A DNA stretch of 47,911 nucleotides from Mordavella massiliensis (GTDB lineage Bacteria > Bacillota > Clostridia > Lachnospirales > Lachnospiraceae), in contig NZ_JACJKS010000018.1 in NCBI RefSeq assembly GCF_016901695.1, positions 1-47,911 of the forward strand, written 5' to 3'. Shown piece by piece: positions 15,297 through 27,813 of the stretch (position 1 is its first letter; each line of letters starts with the position of its first letter). Under the pieces are notes generated by a model. The model worked only from the letters and a program-made list of their open reading frames with translations. It was not told the origin of the DNA and did no database searches. Both the position numbers and the translations under genes were made by a program.

Positions 15297-15342
15297 TGAA
15301 CACTGTTCAGTCACATTATACTGAACGCAGTTCAAAAGTCAA
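15297..15342 (-). promoter_or_regulatory. Promoter with two TetR-type palindromes
   Basis: On the minus strand TTGACT (plus 15337-15342) and TATAAT (plus 15315-15320) are separated by 16 bp. Two palindromes of the same form, TGAAC-N3-GTTCA, lie at 15322-15334 (within the spacer) and 15297-15309 (just after the start site). This fits cooperative autorepression. Confidence 0.75.
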
Positions 15343-15408
15343 GCGATTGCGAAAACAAGTGGAATATGCAACGATTTTCGGTGTCAAAACGCCCTGTTCA
15401 AGCGGCTA

Positions 15409-15597
15409 AGAGAGCAAAAAGCGGCGGGTAACCGCAACAGTTGTTGGTGATAGAAGTGTTGAATATAATGGGGAGACTATGTCGCTGACCGCCCTTGCAA
15501 AACTTCTGACCGGCAAGCAGTACTCCATTGCCGGACCAAAATACTTCAAATACAAGGGCGAAAGGCTCAACGATATCCGTCATCGGCTTGGCGTTTA
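15409..15597 (+). pseudogene. C-terminal fragment with RAMA-like domain
   Basis: From 15409 to the TAA near 15595 one frame reads KRRVTATVVGDRSVEYNGET, then SLTALAKLLTG and GPKYFKYKGERLNDI, resembling the RAMA-type domain at the end of some DNA-methylase or nuclease-associated proteins. The frame is closed by a stop just upstream and there is no start signal, so only a ~55-codon tail of a lost gene remains. Confidence 0.45.
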
Positions 15598-15602
15598 AGA
15601 AT

Positions 15603-15700
15603 AAACGATAGCCCACAAATTAAACGGTAGCCCTAAAAACAAACGATAGCCCACTGCCATCCGGTGCCTTTGAGCACTGGATTGGCGGCGGGCTATCGTT
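15603..15700 (+). repeat. Three 19-bp direct repeats plus one inverted copy (iteron-like)
   Basis: AAACGATAGCCC (15603), AAACGGTAGCCC (15622) and AAACGATAGCCC (15641) recur at an exact 19-bp period. An inverted copy GGGCTATCGTT follows at 15690-15700. Regular spacing and a final inverted copy resemble iterons of a replication or regulatory site on a plasmid or integrative element. Confidence 0.6.
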
Positions 15701-15757
15701 CTACCGGGGAGCAGCAGACATCTCAAAAGTCGGAAAGCCCTTGAAATAAGCCCATTC

Positions 15758-15817
15758 AGGCAAAAAGAAAGCACCGCAATCTTGATACCCATTGTATCAA
15801 AATTGAGGTGCTTTTTT
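15758..15817. repeat. Dispersed repeat A, copy 2 (also the tRNA-Ser terminator)
   Basis: Same ~58-bp element as 6814-6871, same orientation. Read on the minus strand it is a double hairpin followed by a T-rich tract immediately after the 3' end of tRNA-Ser, so it can terminate that tRNA. Confidence 0.65.
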
Positions 15818-15819
15818 GA

Positions 15820-15907
15820 CGGAGAAAGAGGGATTCGAACCCTCGCGCCGGTTGCCCGACCTACACCCTTAGCAGGGGCGCCTCTTCGGCCTCTTGAGTA
15901 TTTCTCC
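15820..15907 (-). tRNA. tRNA-Ser (GCU)
   Basis: On the minus strand the acceptor GGAGAAA pairs with TTTCTCC, the anticodon loop is CTGCTAA (anticodon GCT at plus 15871-15873), a long variable arm typical of Ser tRNA follows, and the T arm contains GGTTCGAATCC. Length is 88 nt including the discriminator G; CCA is not encoded. The mosaic of mobile cassettes lies on its 3' side, making this gene a candidate integration site. Confidence 0.95.
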
Positions 15908-15923
15908 AGCAGAAGTAATTATA

Positions 15924-17303
15924 CTAAACCCTTGTCTGCTTGTCAACGTGTTTTTCCCTATTCTCCAAAATAAGCCTCCTGCAGTAATAGACGATAAATG
16001 CAAGTGCTGTGAGAAGCCAGGTGACCGGATAACTGAAGATGATCGCCTCGATCGTGGGTGATATTTCCATAGCTCCAACAAGCCATATCACACGCAGCGC
16101 ACAGATACCGATCAGTGTGATCACAAGAGGCACAAGTACATCTCCGACACCGCGCAGTGCGCCTGCCAGCACTTCAATAAACGCATAGACGACATACCAG
16201 GGCACGATCAGTACCATCATCCGGCAGCCGATACGGATCACTTCCTGATCCGTCGTAAAAAGCCGGAACAGCCAGGTGCGGAGGAGGAGAAGTCCTGCCA
16301 CGATGGCAATGGATACGGCCAGATCCATCAGCAGGCAGATCCAGGTGCTCTTTTTCACCCGGTCTGGTCTTCCCGCCCCGTGGTTCTGCCCTACAAAGGA
16401 TGTGATCGCTATGCCGAAGGATGTGCTGACCATCCAGAATACGATATCCAGTTTGCCATAGGCGGACCATGCCGCCACCACGTCTGTTCCAAAAGTGTTA
16501 AGAGCCGCCTGTATCACGATATTGGTAATGGCGAAAAGGACAGACTCCACCGCTGTGGGGATGCCAAGCCGCATCTGGGACGACAGGATCGGCCATGTAA
16601 AGCGCATCCGCTTTCTGGTGATCCGCAGAGGTCCTCTGTCTGTGGCCAGCCGGACAGTGATCAGCACAGCGCTCAGCGCCTGGGACAGAAATGTGGCGAT
16701 GGCCGCTCCCTCCACGCCCATGCCGAGTCCGGCAACAAAAAGGATATCCAGAACAATGTTGGTAAAACAGCAAACGATCAGATAGTAGAGCGGCGTGCGC
16801 GAGTTGCCTGCCGCCCGCAGGATGCTGGATCCCATATTATATATGAAAGTAAATGTCAGGGCCCCAAAGTAGATCCTAAGATAGACAACAGAATCCCGCA
16901 TTGTGTCCGCGGGCGTATTCATCAGTGCAAGCATAACCGGCGTGAGGGCGATGCCGATCACCGTCAGGATGATCCCGCCGGTCAGGGCAAGAACATAGGC
17001 ATTGTGTACAGCGCGGCTGGCGGACCGCTTATCTCTTGCTCCGAAGAAATGGGCAATGATGACGGTCGCTCCCGATGACAGGCCGGTGAAAAAGCCAACG
17101 ATCAGACTGGAGATCTGGGCTGCAGATCCGCCCACCGCCGCCAGGGCTTCCTTGCCGACAAACTGGCCTACGATAACCGTATCTACCGTATTATAAAGCT
17201 GCTGAAAAAAACTGCCCAGCATGATGGGAAAGAAGAAGATCAGAAGCTGCTTCCAGATAATCCCTCCCGTGATCTGCCGGGAATCGTCTGTGTGCGCAGA
17301 CAT
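15924..17303 (-). CDS. MATE family efflux transporter
   Basis: A 459-residue membrane protein with about 12 hydrophobic segments and the two-fold MATE arrangement: PIMLGSFFQQLYNTVDTVIV at the N-terminus, where MATE proteins are conserved, and AWSAYGKLD in the second half. It would export cationic drugs or metabolites using Na+ or H+. It ends 17 bp before tRNA-Ser and is preceded by the acyltransferase gene on the same strand with a 34-bp gap. It marks the return to stable chromosomal sequence. Confidence 0.9.
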   Translation of the reverse strand: MSAHTDDSRQITGGIIWKQLLIFFFPIMLGSFFQQLYNTVDTVIVGQFVGKEALAAVGGSAAQISSLIVGFFTGLSSGATVIIAHFFGARDKRSASRAVHNAYVLALTGGIILTVIGIALTPVMLALMNTPADTMRDSVVYLRIYFGALTFTFIYNMGSSILRAAGNSRTPLYYLIVCCFTNIVLDILFVAGLGMGVEGAAIATFLSQALSAVLITVRLATDRGPLRITRKRMRFTWPILSSQMRLGIPTAVESVLFAITNIVIQAALNTFGTDVVAAWSAYGKLDIVFWMVSTSFGIAITSFVGQNHGAGRPDRVKKSTWICLLMDLAVSIAIVAGLLLLRTWLFRLFTTDQEVIRIGCRMMVLIVPWYVVYAFIEVLAGALRGVGDVLVPLVITLIGICALRVIWLVGAMEISPTIEAIIFSYPVTWLLTALAFIVYYCRRLILENREKHVDKQTRV

Positions 17304-17337
17304 AAAAGATTCCCCCCTTTTCCTTCATCCTGCATTT

Positions 17338-18051
17338 CTACTGCGTGTACTTTTCGATCACTTCCCCGATCCTCTTCTTCACCTCCGCCGCGATCTCTGT
17401 AGTCTTCATATCCTTATACTCTTCGTAGGACAGCGGCTTCAGGAAATGCACCTGGACTGTGACCGGGCTGATCGTGTTTGTGTCAAAAGGCTTGAAGGAG
17501 TCAATCAGCGCCACCGGCACGATGGGGCACTTCGCCTTTGTGGCGGACTTGAAGCTTCCGCCCTTGAATTCCCGCAGCTCGTTGCCGTTCTTTGACCGGG
17601 TTCCCTCGGCAAAGATCAGATAATTGCGTCCCTTCTTTACCTCCTCTGTCACATGGATGATGACCTGCATGGCCTGCCGGACATCCTCCCGGTCCAGAAG
17701 ATATGCCTTCATGCAGGCGAATACCTGTTTGAGGAACTGAATGTTGCCGATCTCTTTTTTTGCCACTACGGAAAAGGGTTTCGGGCAGGCCTCGATAATA
17801 GCAAGCACATCGTAAAGTCCCTGGTGATTGGGGAAGAACATAAATCCGTTCTTCTCCGGGATGTTTTCCACACCATGGACATCGATCTTCACATTTCCGC
17901 CCCTGTTGGCATGGATCGTGATATATTTCAGAAGGGCGTACTGCTCTTCTTCCGTATATTTATCCGGATGCGCGGCGTGATAACACAGCCGGCACCAGGC
18001 AGCCGGAACAAAAAAGAAATTCCGGAATATCATAAGTAAGATTCTCTTCAT
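17338..18051 (-). CDS. plsC: 1-acyl-sn-glycerol-3-phosphate acyltransferase
   Basis: A 237-residue PlsC-type acyltransferase. The catalytic HX4D motif is in PNHQGLYDVLAI (near residues 76-82) and the phosphate-binding motif is EGTRSKNG. A short N-terminal hydrophobic segment suggests membrane association. It would acylate lysophosphatidic acid to phosphatidic acid in phospholipid synthesis. Its ATG overlaps the fumarase beta stop by 4 bp, so it is transcribed with the fumarase genes. Confidence 0.9.
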   Translation of the reverse strand: MKRILLMIFRNFFFVPAAWCRLCYHAAHPDKYTEEEQYALLKYITIHANRGGNVKIDVHGVENIPEKNGFMFFPNHQGLYDVLAIIEACPKPFSVVAKKEIGNIQFLKQVFACMKAYLLDREDVRQAMQVIIHVTEEVKKGRNYLIFAEGTRSKNGNELREFKGGSFKSATKAKCPIVPVALIDSFKPFDTNTISPVTVQVHFLKPLSYEEYKDMKTTEIAAEVKKRIGEVIEKYTQ

Positions 18052-18596
18052 CTCTGGTACTCCTTTACTGCAGTTTCATACAGGTTTCGTCCCTGGCTGT
18101 CCACCACAACGATCACCGGGAAATCCTCTACATCCAGCCTGCGGATCGCCTCCGTGCCCAGGTCATCGTAGGCGATCACCTCCGACTTCCGGATGCACTT
18201 TGACAGGATGGCTCCCGCGCCCCCGACAGCCGCAAAATAGACGCACCCGTTCCGCACAATGGCGTCAAGCACGGCCTGACTCCTCTTTCCCTTTCCGATC
18301 ATGGCTCCAAGTCCCAGATCGAGTAGCCGCGGGGTGTATTTATCCATCCGGCTGGCCGTGGTCGGGCCGGCGGAACCGATAGGACGTCCTTCTCTTGCCG
18401 GAGACGGCCCCATGTAGTAGATAATCTGGTCCTGTATGGAGAGAGGCAGTTCTTCCCCCTTATCCAGCGCCTCATCCATCCTCTTGTGGGCGGCGTCCCT
18501 GGCAGTGTAGATGGTTCCCGTCAGATAGACGTAGTCGCCGGCCTGCAGGCCGGACGCCTCCTCCTTTGTCATTGGAACATGTATTTTTTTCTCCAT
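18048..18596 (-). CDS. Fumarate hydratase class I, beta subunit (C-terminal domain protein)
   Basis: Start ATG 18596 (MEKKIHVPM) with GGAGGAG upstream. The ~182-residue protein matches the beta subunit of two-subunit iron-sulfur fumarases: YLTGTIYTARDAAHKRM, GPTTASRMDKYTP, and VGGAGAILSK. With the alpha subunit encoded just upstream it forms the enzyme that interconverts fumarate and malate (tartrate dehydratase subunits are close relatives). The gene lies between the alpha subunit (15-bp gap) and plsC (4-bp overlap). Confidence 0.9.
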   Translation of the reverse strand: MEKKIHVPMTKEEASGLQAGDYVYLTGTIYTARDAAHKRMDEALDKGEELPLSIQDQIIYYMGPSPAREGRPIGSAGPTTASRMDKYTPRLLDLGLGAMIGKGKRSQAVLDAIVRNGCVYFAAVGGAGAILSKCIRKSEVIAYDDLGTEAIRRLDVEDFPVIVVVDSQGRNLYETAVKEYQR

Positions 18597-18610
18597 AGCC
18601 TGTCTCCTCC

Positions 18611-19453
18611 CTATACTTCCCTTTCGATATGCCGGTTCACATGGCAGCATATATTGACCGCCACGGGAAGACCCGCAATATGGGTCGGATACGTATTTAC
18701 ATTTACAGCGAAGGCGGTGATCCTACCGCCGAGTCCTCCCGGTCCTATGCCGAGGCTGTTGATCTTCTCCAGCATTTCCTCTTCCAGCTCCCGCACCCAG
18801 GGGATATCTGCGTGAGAGCCCGCCTGCCTTGTCAGTGCCTCCTTGGCCATGAGCGCGCATTTTTCAAACGTGCCCCCCACTCCGACACCGACCACCATGG
18901 GCGGACAGGCATTGGGGCCTGCATCTTTTACAGCGGTGAGGATGGCGTTCCTGACGCCGTCCAGGCCGTCCGCCGGTTTGAGCATGAAGACCCGGCTCAT
19001 ATTTTCGCTCCCGAATCCCTTTGGTGCCACTTTGATCTTTACCTTATCTCCGGCCACGATCCGGGTGTGGATCACAGCAGGTGTGTTGTCTTTTGTATTC
19101 TCCCGGAGAATGGGATCGCCCACAACCGATTTGCGCAGGAATCCTTCCGTATATCCCTGGCGGACGCCCTCGTTGACCGCGTCTTCCAGAAGGCCTCCCT
19201 TAAGATGCACATCCTGTCCGATCTCCAGGAAGACAACCGCCATGCCGGTATCCTGGCAGATGGGGATCATATCCTCCCCCGCGATCTTTAAGTTTTCCTC
19301 AAGCTGGCCCAGGATCTGTCTTCCGAGAGGTGCTTCCTCTTTTTCCTTTGCCTGCTCAAGCGCTTTTTTCATATCTTCCGAAAGAAAATGATTTGCTTCT
19401 ATGCACATCTCTTTTATATTTCGTGTGATCTCACTTACCTGGACTGTACGCAT
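18611..19453 (-). CDS. Fumarate hydratase class I, alpha subunit
   Basis: A 280-residue subunit that carries the [4Fe-4S] cluster in this family. Likely cluster Cys lie in PICQDTGMAV, GPNACPPMVVG and the C-terminal VNICCHVNRH. Glycine-rich segments (GVGVGGTFEKCAL, GIGPGGLGG) are conserved. It is followed directly by the beta subunit gene. Tartrate dehydratase alpha (TtdA) is the closest alternative; gene order does not decide between them. Confidence 0.9.
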   Translation of the reverse strand: MRTVQVSEITRNIKEMCIEANHFLSEDMKKALEQAKEKEEAPLGRQILGQLEENLKIAGEDMIPICQDTGMAVVFLEIGQDVHLKGGLLEDAVNEGVRQGYTEGFLRKSVVGDPILRENTKDNTPAVIHTRIVAGDKVKIKVAPKGFGSENMSRVFMLKPADGLDGVRNAILTAVKDAGPNACPPMVVGVGVGGTFEKCALMAKEALTRQAGSHADIPWVRELEEEMLEKINSLGIGPGGLGGRITAFAVNVNTYPTHIAGLPVAVNICCHVNRHIEREV

Positions 19454-19477
19454 TGTCTTCCTCCTGTTCAGATATAT

Positions 19478-19861
19478 TTATATTTCTTCTTTTTGCAGTG
19501 CTTCACACAAAAGCCGGCAGATTTCATCCACCGCCTGCTGCACTTCTTTGATCTGCTGCCCGGTGATCCCATCCACGTGAAAGCCTCCGCTGCAGACCAC
19601 AGTCGTGTTCCCTGTAGCTGCCAGTCTCTCCGCAAGCTGCCTGCACAGCGCTTCGTCCTTGTGCCCCGTCACATTGAGAACAGAAGCCGTACTGCTCACA
19701 CTTCCGTCTCCTGTCAGAGAGGGCCGTGGAAGGGCCAGCACGGTACAGCCTATATGGGGGATGTCTCCTCCTGTCAGAAGAACGTGATAATCATTTCCTA
19801 TTTTTGTAAATTTTATAGCTAATTCAGCAAAAGAAAGCTGTTTTATAATTTCCTGTTCCAT
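19478..19861 (-). CDS. LpdD-like prenylated flavin chaperone/decarboxylase accessory protein
   Basis: A 127-residue protein resembling the small third gene (LpdD/BsdD-like) of UbiD-type hydroxybenzoate or gallate decarboxylase operons: LLTGGDIPHIGCTVLALPRP and CSGGFHVDGIT. The role assigned to the family is to assist prenyl-FMN-dependent decarboxylase activity. It follows a ubiX-like and a ubiD-like gene in the order expected, but both of those are broken here, so this intact gene may be an orphan on its way out. Confidence 0.7.
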   Translation of the reverse strand: MEQEIIKQLSFAELAIKFTKIGNDYHVLLTGGDIPHIGCTVLALPRPSLTGDGSVSSTASVLNVTGHKDEALCRQLAERLAATGNTTVVCSGGFHVDGITGQQIKEVQQAVDEICRLLCEALQKEEI

Positions 19862-19867
19862 CTTCTT

Positions 19868-20454
19868 TTAAAGTCCTTTCCAGCGCCGGTATCCCTCTGC
19901 CTCAATCCCGAATGGCTCCAGAAGTCTGGCTGCGATATGATGCACCATATCCCGGATCTGTTCCGGCTTATGGTAAAAGGTCATCATGGGCGGGATGATG
20001 CGCACGCCGGGGATCATAGAGAGTTCATGCAGATTCCGAAGATGAATGGGGCTCAGCGCGTCTCCCGCGCCGCCAGGACAAGTGGACGTCCTTCCTTCAG
20101 GGTAACGTCTGCAGCCCGCAGGATCAGATTGTCCGCATAACCGCTGCATATGCCCGCCACTGTCTTCATGCTGCAGGGAACGATCAGCATGCCGTCTGCC
20201 CGGTATGATCCGCTGGCAGGTCCCGCGCCGATCTCTTCGGGCTCATAGACCTGATCCGCCAGACGCTCCATATCTTTTTTACAGAGCGCTGTCTCGTGCT
20301 CCAGCGTAAGGACCGCGCTCCGGCTCATGATGAGAACAGACTCGCAGTTTTCCGTCTCGTGAAGAATTTGAAGGCATTCCTGCAGAATGGGCATTCCGCT
20401 GGCTCCTGTCGACGCAATGATAATTTTTTTGTTTCTTATATTATTATTTTCCAT
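19868..20454 (-). pseudogene. UbiX-like flavin prenyltransferase, frameshifted
   Basis: The start reads IIIASTGASGMPI, the FMN-binding loop of UbiX/Pad1 proteins, and continues to LKEGRPLVLAARET, where the frame ends in a TGA near 20053. The remaining third of the protein (LSPIHLRNLHELSMIPGVRI, MMTFYHKPEQI) is intact in another frame to 19868. One missing base near 20060 explains both pieces. The enzyme would make prenyl-FMN for the UbiD-like decarboxylase. A single sequencing error could produce the same picture, but the neighbouring ubiD-like gene is also damaged, which favours real decay. Confidence 0.8.
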
Positions 20455-21527
20455 CTTTTATCCATTTCTCCGGTTTTACTTCCATAAATCTTGCCCTCAC
20501 AAATCTCTCCTTCTGGTCATAGAGGACCGTGCAGTCAAAGATCGTCTTGCAGGCGATGCCGTGATCCCGGATCGATGGCAGAAAGTTTTTTAAACTGCAG
20601 GACAGCCATGTATTTCCCGCCGCCCGGAGACGCACAGTACACATTCTGAAGCCGGCCCGGCATGGCCTTTTCGATCATGCCGTAGATGCTCGCTTCTGTC
20701 GGGATGCCGGCCATGGATACATGTTCCTCACTTGGTCCGATGCATGTCTGCATGATGGGATCTGTTCTGTGAGTCACAGCCGTCACCTTGATGAGCCAGC
20801 ACTGATCGCTGGCAGGCCCTGTATATCCAGGAAATTCCGGCATGGCATAGCCGGTGTGGCTGTTTTGGTCTTCCTGCACCCGCACGTGGGGGATCACCTC
20901 TCCCTCGATCACGTACTCCGCATTTGCAATGGCTTTTTCCTCTACGGTCAGGCATTTGCACAGTTCTACCGGCTCCCCGCGCAGCGCGCCTGCCACGGCC
21001 AGTTCGTCATAGCCGAGCGGCGTCGTGGGCGGCTCAAAACACGAGCCGATCTCAATGGCGGGATCCACTCCGATGCTGATAGAGATGGGAAGTTTCTGTC
21101 CCAATTCTTCCGCCCTCTCTGCCATGGCCCCGATATGCCTGGCCCCCGGCGTAAAGAAGATGGATAGTTCGTCCTTTCCCTGAATGCAGAGCCTGTGGAT
21201 GGTCACATCGCTTCTGCCCGTATCCGGATGGGTGGCATAGCACATACCAAGGGTAATGTACGGGCCCGCGTCGTCCGGCGTGTTGGTCGGCGCGGGAACC
21301 AGTTTATACAGATCAAAATCCGGGTCTGATGCGCGGTGGACTACTTCCTGGCAGGGCGCCGGACCTTCCTTCAAAACCGGCGGGACAGGACTGTCCACAC
21401 TGTGCCAGAGCATTTTCCCGAGGTCTTCCGGCCGGCCGCCAAGAAGAGCCGCCACCCTCTTTCTGCTGGCAAGCACACCGATGGCCACCTTCGCTCCCGG
21501 ATGCCCTTTCACATTGTTAAAGATCAT
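20444..21527 (-). pseudogene. UbiD-family decarboxylase (gallate/hydroxybenzoate type), truncated and internally deleted
   Basis: The main frame from 21527 is recognisable as a UbiD-type, LpdC-like decarboxylase: FNNVKGHPG, APTNTPDDAGPYITLG, SDVTIHR, ARHIGAMAERAEELG, PPTTPLGYDELAVAGA, GPSEEHVSMAGIPTEAS. About 50-60 residues expected before FNNVKG are absent; the preceding codons (EGPA) still fit the family for a few positions, then a stop follows. After YMAVLQFKK (~20605) roughly 90 family residues are missing and the true C-terminus (DHGIACKTIFDCTV...) is in another frame ending at 20444. It is almost certainly inactive. The stop overlaps the ubiX-like start. Confidence 0.8.
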
Positions 21528-21642
21528 GGCCGGGCCCTCCTGTTTATCCTCTGTTCGCGTTCTGATTCTATTTTATCGGTTTTTGCGTATTCAATCAATT
21601 GAAAATTCAGATAATCTGACACAATAACACAGGGGTAATGTT

Positions 21643-21685
21643 AATTCCGGACGTAACATTTTTAAAAAATGTTACGTCCGGAATT
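21643..21685. promoter_or_regulatory. 43-bp perfect palindrome overlapping a promoter -35
   Basis: Arms of 21 bp (AATTCCGGACGTAACATT... and its complement) meet with essentially no loop. The right end runs into TTGCGG (21684-21689), the -35 of the promoter for the gene at 21736. It lies between two divergent genes, so a terminator role would only apply to read-through. An operator or a relic terminator are both possible. Confidence 0.6.
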
Positions 21686-21712
21686 GCGGTTTTTTTCCCT
21701 CCGTCCTATAAT
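21684..21712 (+). promoter_or_regulatory. Promoter of the C_GCAxxG_C_C gene
   Basis: TTGCGG and TATAAT are spaced 17 bp; the start site would be near 21719, just ahead of the ribosome-binding site AAAGGAGG. Confidence 0.6.
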
Positions 21713-21735
21713 ATCTACAAAAGGAGGTTTTTTCT

Positions 21736-22194
21736 ATGAATACATCGATCGATATGGAAAAATTGCGGGAGGATGCCGTACATATATTTAACTCCGGCTT
21801 CACGTGCTCCGAGTCTGTCATCTATGCGATCCGGAAAAATTTTGAACTGGAGATGTCTGATGACGCCATTGCCATGAGTTCCGGTTTCCCGTGGGGACTT
21901 GGCGGTGCAGGCTGCATCTGCGGCGCCCTGGCAGGCGGCACCATGTGCATCGGCTACTTCTACGGACGCACAGAGCCCGGCGATCCCCGCAACCAGCTCT
22001 GTTTTAAGCTGTGCAATGAGCTGCATGATTTCTTTAAGGAGAACTACGGCGCTGCCTGCTGCCGCGTGCTGACAAGAGGAATGGAGAAGCAGTCTCCTGA
22101 AAGAAAGGCGCACTGCACAAAGATGGTTTCCGGCACGGTTGTGAAGACAGCGGAGATCATTCTTGCAAATCTGGAGAACAGCAGATTTCAGTAA
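21736..22194 (+). CDS. C_GCAxxG_C_C family (redox-associated) protein
   Basis: A 152-residue cysteine-rich protein with the family landmarks FNSGFTCSESVIYA, GGAGCICGALAGG, YGRTEPGD and a C-terminal CC pair (YGAACCRVL) plus a later Cys. Members are predicted to act in redox chemistry or metal binding; no specific reaction is established from this sequence. AAAGGAGG lies 10 bp before the ATG. It is a single-gene unit with its own promoter, next to an unusual palindrome, and shares a bidirectional terminator with gyrA. Confidence 0.85.
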   Translation: MNTSIDMEKLREDAVHIFNSGFTCSESVIYAIRKNFELEMSDDAIAMSSGFPWGLGGAGCICGALAGGTMCIGYFYGRTEPGDPRNQLCFKLCNELHDFFKENYGAACCRVLTRGMEKQSPERKAHCTKMVSGTVVKTAEIILANLENSRFQ

Positions 22195-22214
22195 AAAGGA
22201 ATAAATCCATATAA

Positions 22215-22256
22215 AAAATGCGTGGCATCTCAAAAGACGCCACGCATTTTCTGTTT
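22215..22256. terminator. Bidirectional terminator between the C_GCAxxG gene and gyrA
   Basis: AAAATGCGTGGC (22215-22226) pairs with GCCACGCATTTT (22239-22250). T-runs follow on both strands, so it serves both convergent genes. Confidence 0.8.
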
Positions 22257-22266
22257 ATGATTCTTC

Positions 22267-24747
<2,481 letters not shown>

Positions 24748-24774
24748 CGTCTTCTACCTTTCTATCTGTCTGTT

Positions 24775-26715
<1,941 letters not shown>

Positions 26716-27813
26716 CTAGTTCTCCATTGTCACATGCCCTTCCCGGACATGAAATACTTTATTTACGCGAAACCTGCGGTTTACGAATTCATCTACCCCT
26801 GTGCAGGTGATGAGAGCCTGTATATCGTGAATGCTGTCCAGCAGATAGTTTTGCCTGTGTTTGTCCAGCTCAGACAGCACGTCGTCAAGAAGCAGGATGG
26901 GCGTATCTTTCGCCACTCTCTTTACAAGCTCTATCTCCGACAGTTTCAAAGAAAGGGCCGCCGTGCGCTGCTGCCCCTGGGATCCGAACCTGCGGATGTC
27001 AATGCCGTTCGTCAGAAAACAGATATCATCCCTGTGGGGCCCGCATCCGGTACTGCGCATGCGAAGATCCCTCTCCCTTCCTCTCTTCAGCGCATCAAGG
27101 AGAGGTTCATCCTTTGCATCCGGCTCGTAGATCACCTGGATCTTTTCCTTATCCCCGGTCAGCCTGCTGTGAATATCAGAAATAATTTCATTTACTTGTA
27201 TAATAAATTTATTTCTTGCCTTTCTTATTTTCTCGCCGTATCCGGCGAGCTGCATATCCCACACATCCAGCGTATCTGCCAGGGTTGTTCCTTTTTCTTC
27301 CCTGCGGGCCAGCTCCTTCAGAAGATGATTCCTCTGATTCACGATCCGGTTGTAGTTGGAAAGATTGCTGAGATATACTTTGTCGAGCTGGGAAAGCTCC
27401 AGATCTATAAATCTTCTTCTCTCGGAGGGACCGTTTTTTATAATGTTCAGATCCTCCGGAGAAAAAAATACGATGTTGACAATACCGAACAGTTCGCTCG
27501 CCCTGCGGATGGGCATCTTGTTGACTGCTATCCCTTTCGGACTGTTCTTCTTCAGGTGGATGTCGATCTGATAGCTCATTCCCCTCTTCTCAACATCCGC
27601 CTCTATGTGGGCCTCATCCTGCCCGAACCGTATCATATCCCTGTCCTTTGTCCCCCTGTGGGATTTCGTGGTGCCGCACAGATAGACGGACTCCAGGATA
27701 TTGGTCTTTCCCTGGGCATTATTCCCGTAAAAGATATTGACAGAATCGCCGGGCGAAATCTGCAGCAGTTCATAGTTTCTGAAATCCTTCAGTTTTAGCG
27801 ATCTAATCTTCAA
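26716..27813 (-). CDS. recF: DNA replication and repair protein RecF
   Basis: A 365-residue SMC-like ATPase. Walker A is FYGNNAQGKTN (near 29-39), the signature region lies in ALSLKLSE, and Walker B is TPILLLDDVLSELD. It helps load RecA at gaps through RecFOR and acts at stalled forks. The start overlaps the small S4 gene by 11 bp and the sequence begins MKIRSLKLKDFRNYE, the usual RecF N-terminus. Confidence 0.97.
   Translation of the reverse strand: MKIRSLKLKDFRNYELLQISPGDSVNIFYGNNAQGKTNILESVYLCGTTKSHRGTKDRDMIRFGQDEAHIEADVEKRGMSYQIDIHLKKNSPKGIAVNKMPIRRASELFGIVNIVFFSPEDLNIIKNGPSERRRFIDLELSQLDKVYLSNLSNYNRIVNQRNHLLKELARREEKGTTLADTLDVWDMQLAGYGEKIRKARNKFIIQVNEIISDIHSRLTGDKEKIQVIYEPDAKDEPLLDALKRGRERDLRMRSTGCGPHRDDICFLTNGIDIRRFGSQGQQRTAALSLKLSEIELVKRVAKDTPILLLDDVLSELDKHRQNYLLDSIHDIQALITCTGVDEFVNRRFRVNKVFHVREGHVTMEN

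Noticed and set aside
15603-15700. CRISPR array
   Set aside because: The repeat is only 12 bp with a 7-bp gap, has three copies and no cas genes; iteron-like repeats fit better. No CRISPR array was seen anywhere in the window.
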